Shown here one piece after another: positions 1 to 12,954 of a stretch of 64,000 nucleotides of DNA (within the stretch, counting starts at the first letter, position 1; each line of letters opens with the position of its first letter). The notes below the pieces were generated by a model that saw only the letters and a list, made by a program, of their open reading frames with translations, was not told the origin of the DNA and did no database searches. The DNA comes from Epiperipatus broadwayi. Taxonomy: Eukaryota > Onychophora > Udeonychophora > Euonychophora > Peripatidae. The position numbers and the translations under genes are program-made. Location of the stretch: contig JAQFVV010000001.1 of NCBI GenBank assembly GCA_028023455.1, positions 24,293,401 to 24,357,400 on the forward strand, read 5' to 3'.

Positions 1-1884
1 TTGTTTAGTGTCAAATCATCTCAGTATTTTTAAATATCTTATAATTAATAATTATTAAAAAAAAATCTTTAAAAAATTTGCTAAACAATTATTTTATACT
101 TTTTAAATATGAAATCATCTTAAAAATTTATCAGTATTTTGAAAATACGAAATGGAACTTTTTAACGAATGTATTTCATTTTATTTGCTGCTTTCAAATT
201 ATCAGTTGCAATTGCATTTCTTAAATTTTGTATTATATATAAATAAAATATCTAGTAGTCAAAAAATTCATTGAGCAGAGTTGAAATGAAACATCTAAAA
301 ACCGATTTTTAGATGGACAGTAAAAAAAAATGTCACTGGCAAACATTCTTGCGAATGTTACTTAGCTGAAGCACAGAGAAAATTAGAAATGAATATACAA
401 ATAACTTTTCTGTTTTAATTCTGTCGTAAGGTAATCTAATTCAATTTTTGAAAAGGCTGTTAGAAAAAAAAACGAAAGAGAATAACAAGCAAGTAGATGG
501 ATGAATTTCATCATCACAATAATAAATACATGTGCGAGCAGCTTGAAAAAAAAAAAACCAAAGATAAGTCACTATGGTAAAAATGGCGTTTGACTAATTT
601 AGCATCTAATAATAATGATGATGATATAATAATAATATTTTTTCTCGAGATGACTATAAATAATAAGAAATTGTAATAATTACTCATAAAATTGTTAATA
701 TAGTATAAGAAAGCAGTTCGTCATTGTTTTCTCTCATGCAATAGGAATGTTTTTCTATTGATAGAATTATAAATCAATTTCCACTATTACTATGCTATAT
801 TTTGTCCAATATCATCATGGGAAATCAAGCATTAAAAATTAATGATAAATAGAATACAATAAAAATAACAAAATCGTATAGAATTTTAAGAAAACAAAAA
901 CCAGTTGTCTTTGTAATAACTTGTTATATAAGATGGAAAAAACTCAGCTGTATATTTCAGTAAAAAAAGAAATAACAATAGATAATAATAAAAAATGCAT
1001 CTAGCTACAAAATCTCAGGTTAGCCAACTTCATACCCATTAGTTGAAATTTAGATTATGAAAAATATAAAAATAAACTTTTTATAAAAATTGTAATTCTT
1101 TATCCTGACTTCATTCATTAAATATGTAAAAAAACATTACATATTTCCCTTGCCTAGTATCTTCAATCTGTTGTCAAGGCAACTTCTATAAGTAAAAGAA
1201 TAATTCCATCTTTGCTGGCACAGGATTATATGTATATGTAATGAAAATGATTTCTGAAGGTTCCTTCTGCAATGTCATTTTATTAAAATTAAACTTTCTT
1301 TTCCTGCTAAGACTAGATTAAATATTACTTTTTCATAATAAAGTATATATAAAAACCTTATAAAATGATCAAAGTCATTTTTTTTAAAAATTCCTTTATG
1401 TATTCTGTAGAAATTCAGTGTTTTTTGATTTGTCTCAATATTGAGAATTCCTCCTACTGTTTAACAATTATTTCATTAACATAATTTTTTATAATTATTT
1501 TTTATTATTTTTATACAAAATATTCTAAGAAGTAATTAATATTTGCATTACTGTATTTTTTAAAAATCTAACAATATTTTTTTTATCTTTTATAATGTAA
1601 AAAGAATCAGGTGAGATGAATTTGAAAACGGGTAATAATATACTGGGAAGTACGTTAAAATATGGCATTTGATAATATAAAGAGGGAGAGATATCTGACT
1701 GATACCAAATATTTTGTACAAAATTATTTTATTTTTGTGAAAAAAAGAGAAAGTATAATTTAACCAACATTTTATAAATTTAATTTCAATGAATCACAGT
1801 AGTATAAAATAGCAACGAATTGATGAAATGTTTACTTCAACAATTAGAATGTAATCAACATTTGTAAATGGTTTAAATAACCTT
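1..1884. other. AT-rich DNA without recognisable gene
   Basis: I see only AT-rich sequence with short A and T runs and frequent stops in all frames. No open frame of note, no tRNA-like box pair and no clear repeat boundary was found. Confidence 0.6.
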
Positions 1885-2220
1885 CACATAATCATACATT
1901 CTTTTGAAAATATATGAATAAAGATACAATAAAAGACAAATCCCCAAGAATCATCAGTTGGCCCAGGTCATCATTTCTCATATATATCTTTATAATATTT
2001 ATAGTATTTATCAATAGTAAATTGTTACATTTTGATTTATAAGTGTCAAAGTTACTCCATCCAAAACTTTGACACAATTCATTCTACATAGAGACAATTT
2101 TTAGTTTAAAAAATAATTAGTGATAATCATTACTGTATTTAACTAGAGTGGATTGTGTTAAAGTTGTGACTGGAATAAGTTTCATACTTGTGAATCAAAA
2201 TGTAACAATCAGCACTTATA
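1885..2220. repeat. Foldback repeat, family of the 24.8 and 25.8 kb copies
   Basis: The segment contains the family signature AATCATCAGTTGG(C/T)CCAG near 1949, seen again at 24965 and 25947. About 2019-2075 (TGTTACATTTTGATTTATAAG onwards, to ACTTTGACAC) is mirrored in inverse orientation at about 2140-2215. The inverted half also matches the reverse complement of 24990-25085. It is therefore an imperfect palindrome of a dispersed family, most likely a MITE-like or foldback element. No transposase is present and the termini are not sharply defined. Confidence 0.5.
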
Positions 2221-2689
2221 TTCTAAAAGTTTTGTATAAATAGCTGTGGATAAAATAAATGAATCAAAAATATACAAGCAAAATCAAAAGGAATGCACTG
2301 TTATAGGAGGCAGTTCATGAATATTGTGACGTCTTTATTTATATCTGACCATACCGATTGATTAAGTAAATGTTGAGGTAATCCACATTTTAATTAAAAT
2401 CATTTATTATGCATTTAAGATCGAATTATTAAAAATTTTGCCACTCAATATATTTTAATTCTAGTATAATAATGAATAACTAATGATAGGTGATTGATCA
2501 TCGAAATTCAAATACTACAGAACTAAGTTTATTATTTGAAAAGTTTGAAAGCAAATGAAAATGTAAAGTTTAAATGATGGTAGTTCCACTTTAATGCTGT
2601 ATTGTTAATAACTGACTGTTAAAGAATATAAGCTATTGCGATTATCAATTAAAGAAAGTGAAAAAAGCAAAGATTATTGATCGACTATA

Positions 2690-3550
2690 AGATATACATC
2701 TCTTCAAAATTTTCATTTTTTCTAAGTTATAGTTTTTCTTCATCACATTATGTCAGTGAACTTTTTTATCTCATTCATCTAACTCTGATTTTCATTTTTT
2801 CTAAAACACTCACAATCTCTTGGGAATAAGTTTAAGATTTTAATTATCCATCTACTAACACTTTTTCTAACAGCATGTTCAGAATAATTCCACTTTTATG
2901 GATATTTGATTGTTCTCATTTCTATATTTTTCTATTAAATCTTCAAGTTTCAGATCCATATATAAGTAATGGTAAAACATCATAATCAAAAACCTTCTTT
3001 TCAAACATATAAACATATTTTCCATTAATATTAAGTTATTTATATCAAAAACACTCAAGTTTATTCTATGATTAATTTTGTTCATTATATTTTGTTCTAT
3101 ATTAATAATTTAATCAAGATATATATTGTTGTTAAGTTTTTCTAATTCATTATTATCAATTTTATTTTCAATTTTTCTGAAAAACAAATGTGTATGACTT
3201 TAATCTTTTTAACATTTATTCTTTGATCTACTTTCTTATTTTCAACTGATTGTTTTTTTAAGTAAATTCTGAAGATTTGAAGAATTATTTTCAAAACAAT
3301 CGTTCCATTAGCAAAATTAGATTGGCTTAAGTAATCTCCATTTTTTTTTTTATAACTCCCCATTTAATCTGTAAAATACTTTAGTAAAATTAATGTAAAA
3401 TGTTTTGGAGATATGGAATCATTTTATATTATATTTTTATCCATATTAAGTTTTTTATATAATCTAAACCTTACTGATGCATTCTGATAAATGTTTTTCA
3501 GTTTGATATTTTTGATTCATGTCTTGACATTCTAATGCTTTAATCACTGC
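2690..3550 (-). pseudogene. RTE-clade LINE remnant, RT and C-terminal part
   Basis: Translated on the minus strand in shifting frames, this segment follows the better copy at 48.4-51.2 kb. From 3550 downward come traces of the RT palm (IKALE, then GDSISPKHF near 3390), then the stretch after it (KKNGDYLSQSNFANG, then SENKKVDQRINVKK-like sequence), then ENMFICLKR near 3020, equivalent to ENMPMCLKR of the good copy. The tail includes the reverse of CCAAGAGATTGT near 2820. Many stops and frameshifts make it an old dead copy. The clade call rests on similarity to the in-window copy, which has the usual RTE endonuclease-RT layout. Confidence 0.7.
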
Positions 3551-3777
3551 AGAAATGCTTATAGAATCAAAATTTTTTTTTTATAATATACAAATTAGAT
3601 GCAAAACAATAATAAATCCAATGCAAAATGATAAGCTATGGGCTTTGTTTTTTTTTTTTAATTATATAATTTTTTTAAAAAAAATTCCATATGTCTATCT
3701 TTTTTTTTTTCACTTTGTCTTAAATCTAAATTTATCTCCAACGTTTTTATTTCCCTATACTCCAATTCTAGCATTAG
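3551..3777. other. T-rich low-complexity sequence
   Basis: This stretch holds runs of T of 8 to 10 bases. The open frame crossing it encodes mostly Phe, Ile and Leu and is a composition artefact. Confidence 0.5.
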
Positions 3778-4397
3778 AATCTTTTATGTTATTGAACCAG
3801 GAAAAACTCTCCATACAGTAGTGCCACTCAGTGCCAACCAGAGTAATCAATGGATGCCAGAAAATCCCCATCTAGTGCCTACTCATCCAATATCCCCAGA
3901 CTAGTTTCTGGCTTGTAGCTTCATCAGTGAGGAGCTTTGGATCTGAGAGCCCTGCACCTAGATCTTAAGATCTAATGCAACCCTCCAGCAGCCACCTTTT
4001 ATCTCTATCTAACTACAAAACTATGAGAATAAAATTGAAAACACAATATTTTCAATCTAAGCTCAATAGTTTATATAGTCATATGTGTCTGAACTCAGTT
4101 CAGTACCCATACATTTGGGTGTCTTTTGTTTTTTAATAACCATAGCCAACACTATCCTATTAGGCAGGATTGATGTTAAACCATTAAACATCACATGCTC
4201 AAAATTTCTTATGCTTGCACATAACTGTTATTGGATGAGTAGGCACTAGATGGGAATTTTATGCACAAGCCTTCTGGCATCTATTGATTACTCTGGCTGG
4301 TACTGAATGGCACTACTATATGGAGAGTTTTGCCTGTTCAATAACAGTTATGTGCAAGCATAAGAAATTGTGATCATGTGATGTAATCTTTTATGTT
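3778..4397. mobile_element. Foldback retroposon copy A with 13-bp target duplications
   Basis: The element spans 3791-4384 and is flanked by a perfect 13-bp direct repeat AATCTTTTATGTT (3778-3790 and 4385-4397). Its two ends are inverted copies of one sequence: the left end reads AAAACTCTCCATACAGTAGTGCC and onwards, and the right end reads its reverse complement (GGCACTACTATATGGAGAG). The right end extends about 40 bases further (TGTGCAAGC to GATCATGTGATG), and a second inverted piece of that extension lies at 4186-4235. No protein is encoded. Target duplications of 13 bp point to target-primed reverse transcription, not to a cut-and-paste transposon. The family is shared with 9354-10029 and 33711-34134. 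Confidence 0.8.
3893..3933 (-). ncRNA. Hammerhead-ribozyme-like motif, copy A
   Basis: Read on the minus strand: TCCTCA, CTGATGA, AGCTACAAGCCA, GAA, ACT, AGT, C, TGGGGA. TCCTCA pairs with TGGGGA as a six-base helix I (one G-T wobble). CTGATGA and GAA are the invariant hammerhead core. ACT/AGT would be a three-pair helix III without a loop, and the C before TGGGGA is at the cleavage position. Helix II is weak: only GCT/AGC can pair, leaving unpaired bases next to the core. ACTAGT is self-complementary, so a dimeric (double) hammerhead is the form that would work. I call it a hammerhead-like motif; activity is unproven. Confidence 0.5.
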
Positions 4398-7300
4398 GAA
4401 GATACCATCAATCTCTATAATGTTGTTTTTCCATTTTTTATTCATAATAAATCCCATCCCATTTAAGCTTCCAATATTTATATCTTTTCAAATCAATTGT
4501 TTTCTTCCTCTTTTCTTAGCATTTCACAAAGTCCAACAATGACTCATTTAATATTAGACATTTCTTCTACAATTCATATACTCTTCTTTGTTTAAATATG
4601 ATTAGTTCTTGGTACCTAAATGCAAGACTAGTGAATGGCAGTCTTAGTAATAATAAATTTTTAGCATATTCTGCCTTCAATCATTATGCGTTGCATTATC
4701 TGATGATTTAATACATCTGGAATATGGCAGCCATAATTTATTATTGTCTGTCATGATTGTACATACAAAAGAAAATGAGTATTCATATATAGATTCAATA
4801 TTCTCCCAGCTTTGTGAAAAAAAATCATAATATTTATCACTGATGTGTATTGGTGAGCAGTTTGTGCAAGTTGTTTTCTTATAAATAATCACTATTAATA
4901 ATAGCATATGCGAAAGATGGTGGGAGTGAATATTAAAAGTTTGTCCTGTTGAATTCCGTAAAGCCTTAAAAAAACATAATAATAAAAAAACTCCTTTTAG
5001 TTAACAACAAACAATTTGTGGATTGTTGGAAAATTATTTTTATTTTTTTGCAGTCATATATGCACACCTGCACACGCACAAATATATACCTACTCTTGAG
5101 CTTGAACATTAATGCTTTTAAAAATAATGGAGAAAGCCATTGCCTATTCAACAATTGTTTGCAAAAAAATACTTTTGCTGTTTTGTGAATATAAGTCAGG
5201 ATTTTAATTTTTTAGTAAATCAATCCCGGTTTATTCATCGAAAATTTCCAAGTAGTAATTGCATTTCTTCAAAAATTATATTACAAAAATGAAGACATCT
5301 TACAAGTTCTATTAAAAAAAAAAATATTGCAAATATACATTTCTCGTAGTACAGCCATTTGATTGTTAAAATAAGGATGATCGATCTAACTATTTTCCAA
5401 CTTCATTATAGAAAATTCTTCAATAAAAAATAAACTTTTATCTTTCCAATTTTAAAACTTATATTTGAGTATTTCTATACATCTTATTACAAAATGAATG
5501 CTGATTTGACGAAAAAAAGTATTTGCAAATTATATAAGTACATATTCATGTGATAATTGGTTTTGATATTAGAAGCAGCACAAAAACGTTAATCAAAACC
5601 CAACGCACTTTCACGTCAATTGAAATATTAAGATTTTTTCCTTTTACTTTCATCAATCAAAATCGCCCCTGAAAATGTTTCCCACCAGCAACTTCAGAGC
5701 TATTAATTAATAATAATAAAACCCACCATAGTTGATAGGTTAGCTATATGTGACTAAGATCTGGAATTCAAATTCAAATCAATCTCTATTTTTAAATAAT
5801 TGAGGAGTTTTTAATAAGCAGAGAATATTTTTTAGGTATCTGGATGTCTTATAACTAATCCAGGCAATCGTTCCATTATTATTATCACCATCATTAATAT
5901 TATTATGATTTCCGCCTATTCATAAAAAAAATTTCATTATCAGACAGGAGTAGTTTGTGACTACGGTTTTTCAGCCTAGTTTAAAATGATGATTGTTATT
6001 AACATAATTGGAATGAATATATTCCAGTAACAGAGTATTAAAAAGTTAGAGATAAAACAATCGATGAAAGAAACAAGTACAGGAAAGGAAAACCACTTTT
6101 GGGAAAAATTATTTATAGAATATAAGGTAGATAGATTTCATTATGAGAAATATAAACAATCAATGAAAAAGTTTATACCTAGATATGATATGAGGAGTTT
6201 TTTAAATGTATATTCATTAGTCGTGAACCATCTTTATTATTAATCAGTAAATAAGTATCTATTATTCTTAATTGGAAATTATACAATTCTCAAATATCTT
6301 AGCATTGTTCTTTTTTTGGAACAAATGAGTCTAGTAAGAAACTATTTTCAATTTGTGGCCCAAATGAATAAGAAAGCAATGCCCACTATTTTTAAAAATC
6401 TGCGAAAACATTAATGTCATCTACTTCTTTAACTCGACTGTATGGTTTTTAATTACTTTTATTAGAGTTACTAAAACATGATTAAATACTTACATATATA
6501 TATTCAAATTGTATTCTTATCTCAGTGCATCTTTTAACTATATATATAATCAGAATTTTTTAAAAAAATTTTTTGTTTATATTTTTACTAAAATTGATAA
6601 TATCACAATAGTAGGTGTTTTTATTTGTATAAACCCATACTTGTATATACACCCACACAGACACATAACCTTTAAATACGATTTTTTTTCTTACTTGTAA
6701 ATGTTTTTGCTTTATTACTATCATTAGTATATCCGCTCTAGTTGAGAAGTCAATCGTATTATATAATTACATCAATAGCACTTCACGTGTGAGTAAATTT
6801 TTTTAAAAAAGAACAAAAACAAATATTAACACCCTACAAATTGCCAGCGATCAAGTTAATGTGCTTTTTTTTTTTCATTTTCATTTGTAAAAAATAAATA
6901 AAATATACGCTATATGTACAGATACACACATACCAATATCCAGCTTTTTAAATCGTGAGGTGGCAGCATATCTGTTTTCTATTCGAACTGGGTGGGTAAA
7001 CTTTTTTTCTAATCAGGCTTAGATTTTTTTACGGGAAGTTATTGGATAATTGATTTGAATTGCATATAGGCTATTGGTCGGTAAATGATATTCTTAGTTA
7101 GAGGATAAAATAAGAGTAAGAAAACTTAAAATTCTCACTATTCAGTAATTAGAAATCCTCTTGAGTAATGTCTTCTTTTTACTTTACTGTTACATTTGCA
7201 GTGTTTAAGAAATTTTTTTCCATCTAATGGGATCATTTATCTATTTTTTTGTATGTACAGTATATATAAAAAGTTGGATGTAGAAAAAAAAAACCATGAG

Positions 7301-9353
7301 AAAAACATTTTTAAAGTATACATAAACCCTGCCGAATGGCAGGATAATTTAAAGAGTTCTAAATAATTTCACTCAAAAATTTTAGATTCTTGTTGTTTTG
7401 AGTAAGCAGCATCATAAAGCCACATGTTATTATGCAGGCAAAATTAATTTTTGTTGTAATAAAATGTTTTATTTATTTATTTAAAAATAAATTTGAAAAT
7501 TTTCGCATAGCGAGCCCTGGAAAAAGCAAGTTGCGCTTGTTTCCGGAATTTTTACTTCTCCATTCCAGTTGGTCACTCTGTTATAAATCGAAAACTAAAA
7601 ATTAGTGATAATTACACCCATTCAAAACTAATTTTATTTTTTAAACAATTGTACTACTAAAAACTAATTTTTATATTATCTAAATACATAATTATATATA
7701 TATTTAGGATTATTTGCTTGCATGACTGATCATTTTAGTTGGCCAGACCGGAGATTCTCTCTCTCTCTTTTTAACTTTCTTCTCTAGAAAGCAACTTTAT
7801 TCATCGACATCTTTACAAACGCAATCATTTGCTCTCATTTAATCTTCGTTTTTCCAAAATATTCCATTATAACCATGCATTATCTTCTTATCATTTAAAA
7901 TTCTCATCTCCAAATTACAACACCCATTCTTTCAAGATACTATATATATGTAGGCTATTCTTCAGAAAATCAAGGTATTTAAATCAGTTGACTCTCATTT
8001 CCATCATAACTTATGCATCTTGGTTAAGTATTTATAAGGATATATTTTTAAAGAAAAACATTTTTTTTATTATATTTCAAGTTAATTTAGGGATAGATAA
8101 ATAAAAGGTGGAGAACCCCCCCCCCCCATTAACTCATTTATCTTTACTTCATATATTTATAAATGCCATAATTTTTTACTTGCATTGATTTTTTTTTTTT
8201 TTTTAAGAGTTTTATTAATGATTAATGTATCTCTCTACAAAAACTTAATATTTTAGAAATAAACAGTGATGAAATTTGGGATTATTCGGGTAGGTGAAGA
8301 TTTTTTAGTTTCGGGTAGCTGGATCGCAGTCAGTGCAGTAAACCATTTAATTATTGATTGGTAAAAAGTAATCTATCTATTACAAGTTAGGAAGTAAGAA
8401 AAAAACCTCAAATTTGAACGAATTGGGTTCTTTAGCTTGATGAATAATGTCTTCTTTATTGTTTTTCTGTGCGCTGATGTTGAAAAGATTTTCCTCAGCA
8501 GTGGAATATTGAAAACTATTCCCACTTTTTTCCTTAACTTTTTAATATTGTATACTTATAGTACATAGTTGTGTATTTGGAAAATCAGTTTATATAAATA
8601 AATTTGGACTTAGTTAATTATCTTCAGTTTTTTATCACTTCATTAATTATTACAACAATTTTAGGAAGTATATTATTACATAGAAGGAAAAAAACTATCT
8701 GGGTTGAGTGGATTTCATGTAAGAATTTTAGCTTCTGGCATTATGAACAGACATTAAAATGTACTTTCAAGAAAAAATATAATGAATTTTACTGTCTGCA
8801 TCTCTGAAAATATTATGAAAGAAATTCTATTTTGATATTTCAAAATTATATGTAATTTACTAACTTCAATTTTTAGTTGTAATTTATTTTTTTACTTAAT
8901 AAAAAAACAAAATTCTTGTTTCATTCTAATGAACACATTGGGATTTTTTTAAAAAAAAAACAAACAAACAAAACATTAAGATAAAAAAAATTACAAATTA
9001 ATGATAGTAACCTGAAAAAGCAAACAAATAATTTAACGAACGCCGACGTCATCCTATTATGAATGTTAAATTCTCAATTAATATATACATTGAAATATTT
9101 TCTATAGGATAATTAATATTTGTTATAATAGGCCTACCACGGCAGCCCAATTTATGGACTTTGAATAGAATGTAAAATTTACTGAATTGATTTCTTACTG
9201 GTAATAAAAAATTATATATATATCACTTTCAAGCAGGTTTTTTGTCTTCATATTTTTCAGGTTGGAAAGAATGTTTTTAAATAATTTATATACAGCAGTT
9301 TGTGAAAATAATATATATGGTTATAATATTAATGATTTTAATAATTATATTTA
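4398..9353. other. AT-rich DNA without recognisable gene
   Basis: About 5 kb of AT-rich sequence with microsatellite scraps (AT runs, a CT run near 7760, a C run near 8117). A small GC-richer islet at 7505-7595 contains an imperfect hairpin around GCAAGTTGCGCTTG. The open frames at 4677, 4966, 6509, 7829, 8604 and 9262 are short, low in complexity and resemble no family I know. Confidence 0.55.
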
Positions 9354-10029
9354 TCTATGCCAGAATAATCAATGGATGCAAGAAGATTTGTGCATAAAAT
9401 CCCTATCTAGTGCCTACTCATTCACTATCCCCAGACTAGTTTCTATCTAATGGCTTTCATCAGTAAGAAACCTTATATTTGAGAGCACTACACTTAGATC
9501 TTAGAATCTAATGCAACCCTCCAGCAACCACCTTTTACCTTGTTAGTTAATTTCAAAGCTATGAGTCCAAAATAAAAACACAATAATGTTTTTAATTCAA
9601 GCTTATTTGCTTATATAGTTAAACAGATCTGAACCCAGCATTTATACATTTTAATGTCTTTGATTCTTTAATAACCATAGTTATTTTCATCCTATTTGGT
9701 AGGATTCATATTAACCACAAAACATTTTCTAAAAAGCTGGTAAAACAAATGCAAAACTGTCCATATAGTAGTGCCACCCAGTTCGGGCATAGTAATCAAT
9801 GGGTGCAAGAAGGTTGGTGCATAAATTTCCTACCTAGTGCCTACTTACCCAATATCTCAGTATAAACCAGTTTGGGGATATTGGATGAATAGGCACTAGA
9901 TAGGAATTTTATGCTCAAATCTTCTTGCATCCATTGATTATTCTGCTTGCACTAGGTGACACTACTATTATGATGTTTTACCTCTGTTTTAACAGCCTAT
10001 GTAAGCATAGAGAATGGTGATCAGGTGAT
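9354..10029. mobile_element. Foldback retroposon copy B, rearranged
   Basis: This is the same family as copies at 3.8 and 33.7 kb. It opens inside the left module (CCAGAATAATCAATGGATGC), runs through the hammerhead-like region, the ACCCTCCAGCA module and the AATAACCATAG module shared with copy A. It then repeats the left module a second time (GTCCATATAGTAGTGCC at about 9760). It ends with the inverted right arm and the family terminus GTGATCAGGTGATG. No target duplication was found, and the left tip is missing, so the left end is truncated or rearranged. No coding capacity. Confidence 0.7.
9428..9469 (-). ncRNA. Hammerhead-ribozyme-like motif, copy B
   Basis: Minus-strand order: TTCTTA, CTGATGA, a 13-base middle, GAA, ACT, AGT, C, TGGGGA. 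The core CTGATGA/GAA and the palindrome ACTAGT are intact. Helix I keeps six pairs although its 5' strand has changed from TCCTCA to TTCTTA, because the changes fall on G-T wobbles. Helix II is not convincing in this copy. It is likely a relic that keeps the core. Confidence 0.42.
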
Positions 10030-10054
10030 GTTTAGTGAATTAATAACACATTGT

Positions 10055-10800
10055 ACATTTTAAATTTATTTTTGGTGCATTTATATTTTATTATTAATGT
10101 TTTATTTTTCTAATTAACTAATGCATAAAAAGTTGATATTTTTTTTTTTGCAGACTGCTTTAAAAAAACCTTTAAAAATGAATAACCTATTATTTATTTA
10201 TGAAAACGCAATCTTAATTAACTAAAAATTAGATCAAAAATATATTGTACAGTTGGTTGTTATAGTTTTAATAATGTGATTAAATTATTATTATTTTTTT
10301 TTAGGATTATTGATGCTGTCTAGTAGGTAGGTATTTTTGCCTGGGGGAAATTAAAATTTTTATAGGTATGACAATATTAAATAGAAAATAGTTAAACAAA
10401 AATTGTTATTTGTTAAATCAAATACACATTTTTTGCTTTATTTTTAGAGTACTTTAATTTTGTGTATAGTAAAAATTTATATGAATTATATTCTGTGTAA
10501 ATTTTGTATTTTTTGCCTTCAGTGTGTCAAAAATCCCTGTTACAGATTAAAATATGAGAATACTAAATAAAAATTATGAAAGCTATATTTTTTACTAATT
10601 ATAATTGCAATTTGAAATATTATTGTATATAATATTAAGTATTTTTAATTACATAATAAATAAATATTGTACAATTTTTTTTTCTTGGGTAAATGTCATC
10701 ACTTTATTTTGCACAAATGCTATTACTTTGATGATGTCAATGTCTTATGACATCATAGTTTTGCAATATGGTTACCTCTTAAAAAAAATAGTGAGACATT
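10055..10800. repeat. Old dispersed repeat, homologous to 16868-17830
   Basis: Successive blocks align in the same order with 16868-17830: AAATTTATTTTTGG(T/A)GCA at the start, then an ATATATTGTA...GTTTTAATAAT block (near 10240 and 17125), then TTATTTTGCA(C/T)..AATG followed by a short inverted pair around GTCTTATGACATCAT (near 10740 and 17770). The copies are strongly diverged. The second contains a TTA microsatellite where this one has T and A runs. No coding capacity and no identified class. Confidence 0.45.
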
Positions 10801-12954
10801 TAGAACAAAATAGAATTTTTTAAAAAAAAAACACTATAGTGAATATGAGTTGTGATGATCACTATGGTGAATCTTGTATAAATCCTCCTCATATGCAAGA
10901 AATTGTGGTATTATTTATATATTACACAGATCTTTTTAGATTCTAGACATTAACAGTTTTTTTTGCTTGTTTTTTCTTATATAGAATCTTATAAACAGAC
11001 AACAATAAAAATTTAACCATGAATATAGTTTAACTATTATTATCATATACATGGAGAGTATGTGTATGCATATTTATTTGAATATACACATAAACAAGTT
11101 GCAGACAAAATGCTCAAGAATCAACATAAAAGTATGATATGGTGCTAAATTTTTTGCACTCATGAATTTTTTTATGATAATAATATTATCATAATGCAGT
11201 ATTCTAATCTTAATTCAATAATTAGGTTTAAATCCAGTTCATGGATATTAGTAATTAACTGTCATTAGAAATAATGCTTCATTGCTGAATATAAAATATT
11301 GCATATCTAATATAAATAATCTTGTGTATTACTAAGTTAATGTATTGTATATAAAAACAGGTTTATTTTTTACTGGCATTAGAATTTATACCTGTTGACT
11401 ATACAATCTTTGAAAATGTCTAAGAGGCATAACTAAAAAATTAATATGCGATAATAAATTTTAATATATATATATTTTAGACTTATATAATTTAAATTTT
11501 TCACTAATTTCTACCATTCTTAATTGAAAATCCTAGTGATAATTTCTCTTATATTTTCAACATTTGAATTTAAAAACTAAATGTTTATTCTGTATTATAT
11601 TTTGGCAATCTTTACAATATTTATTACAAATATAAATTAGTAAATAAAAAACATTTTAAAAGATAATATTCAAACTTTGCAAAATAGAAAATGAGATCAA
11701 TGATATTTGTTCTTAATTGATGACTGTCTTTGCTGATTGAAAAAAAAAATTAAAAAAATTATTTTTTATTTCAACTCTATTTTAACAACAAAATGAATTT
11801 TTATTTAGACATTATAAAGCAATAAAATTCTGTTTTAAAACATAAATTTGCACTTATTATTAAAACTTCACAAAAAGTTTTTGTATTGGCATTTATGAAA
11901 GCCTTTATTTTCAGCAAATCAATCATAATTTCTGTTTGACCAAAATACAGTTTTATTTGACTTATCTTCTTAAAAATAAACCTTTTAAAATAAAATTTAA
12001 CTTAAATCACACATTGTTTTGGTTTAAAATAAATATTTTACAAATATGTTGCATAAATAAGCATAAATATATAAATAAGCTAAATGAAAATTATATTTTT
12101 TTTCCAAAGCCTGAAATCAAAGAATCTATCAATCAGTAACATTATTACTTTCTTCATATTATAAAACTACCAAACAGGAGTTTTGTCAATTCTTTAGATT
12201 TCTGATATCTGTATGATGCTGACATCTTCAGATTTTAGTTTCAATTTTAACCACTAAATAAATGTGAACTGACAAAATAGTCCTGCAGCTGGTTGCAATT
12301 GGTCAAGAAAAGATTACTCATGAAATGATTAACTGCAGATAAAAGATTTTCACTTTCTTGTTAACTACCAAATATAAATTAGGAAAATGTTTTTCTAAAT
12401 GTTACACAATCACAATTTTTTTTACCGTTTTTTCAAAAAATAAATAATATAATATATACAATTTATTAAGTAATCTAAAATAAGTTTAATTAATATTAGT
12501 AAAAATCATTGTAAATTTTTATCTAAATTGCTTATGTTCAGATTTATAACATAACTGATGAGTTATAAATGAAACATAATGAATGAGAGATCAGTCTATT
12601 AATTTTAGGTAAGATGCCATTAATAATATTATAGTTTAAATCTTCACTAGAGACCTAATTTATTATAAATATTTTAATACAACTATTAATATTATGTACA
12701 TATAAACACAATATATACATATAGAATAGGTTTGTCATAATGAACATAATTGTTTCCACAAAGTTTTTATAGTGTCATCTTATCATTGTAGTTTATATTG
12801 AAATACTTGTATTTAAGGATAATCCATTTCAATCTAGATCACAGTTATCATTCAAAATAACCAATTAAACTAAAAAAGTATAGTACATCAAAAATGCAAG
12901 TGTAAAATACATATAAAGTTCATTGCTATATATAATGAAAAGTTTGACTTTAGT
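10801..12954. other. AT-rich DNA without recognisable gene
   Basis: AT-rich sequence. The open frame at 11936-12139 encodes mostly Asn, Ile, Lys and Leu with no recognisable motif. CTGATGA followed by GAAAC at 12554 lacks any helix II and is treated as chance. Confidence 0.5.

Noticed and set aside
6985-7015. GGTGGGTAAACTTTTTTTC as a possible hAT terminus
   Set aside because: No CAG end, no partner inverted repeat and no target duplication found.
12554-12577. CTGATGA followed at short distance by GAAAC
   Set aside because: No helix II, helix I or cleavage triplet can be formed; chance match in AT-rich DNA.
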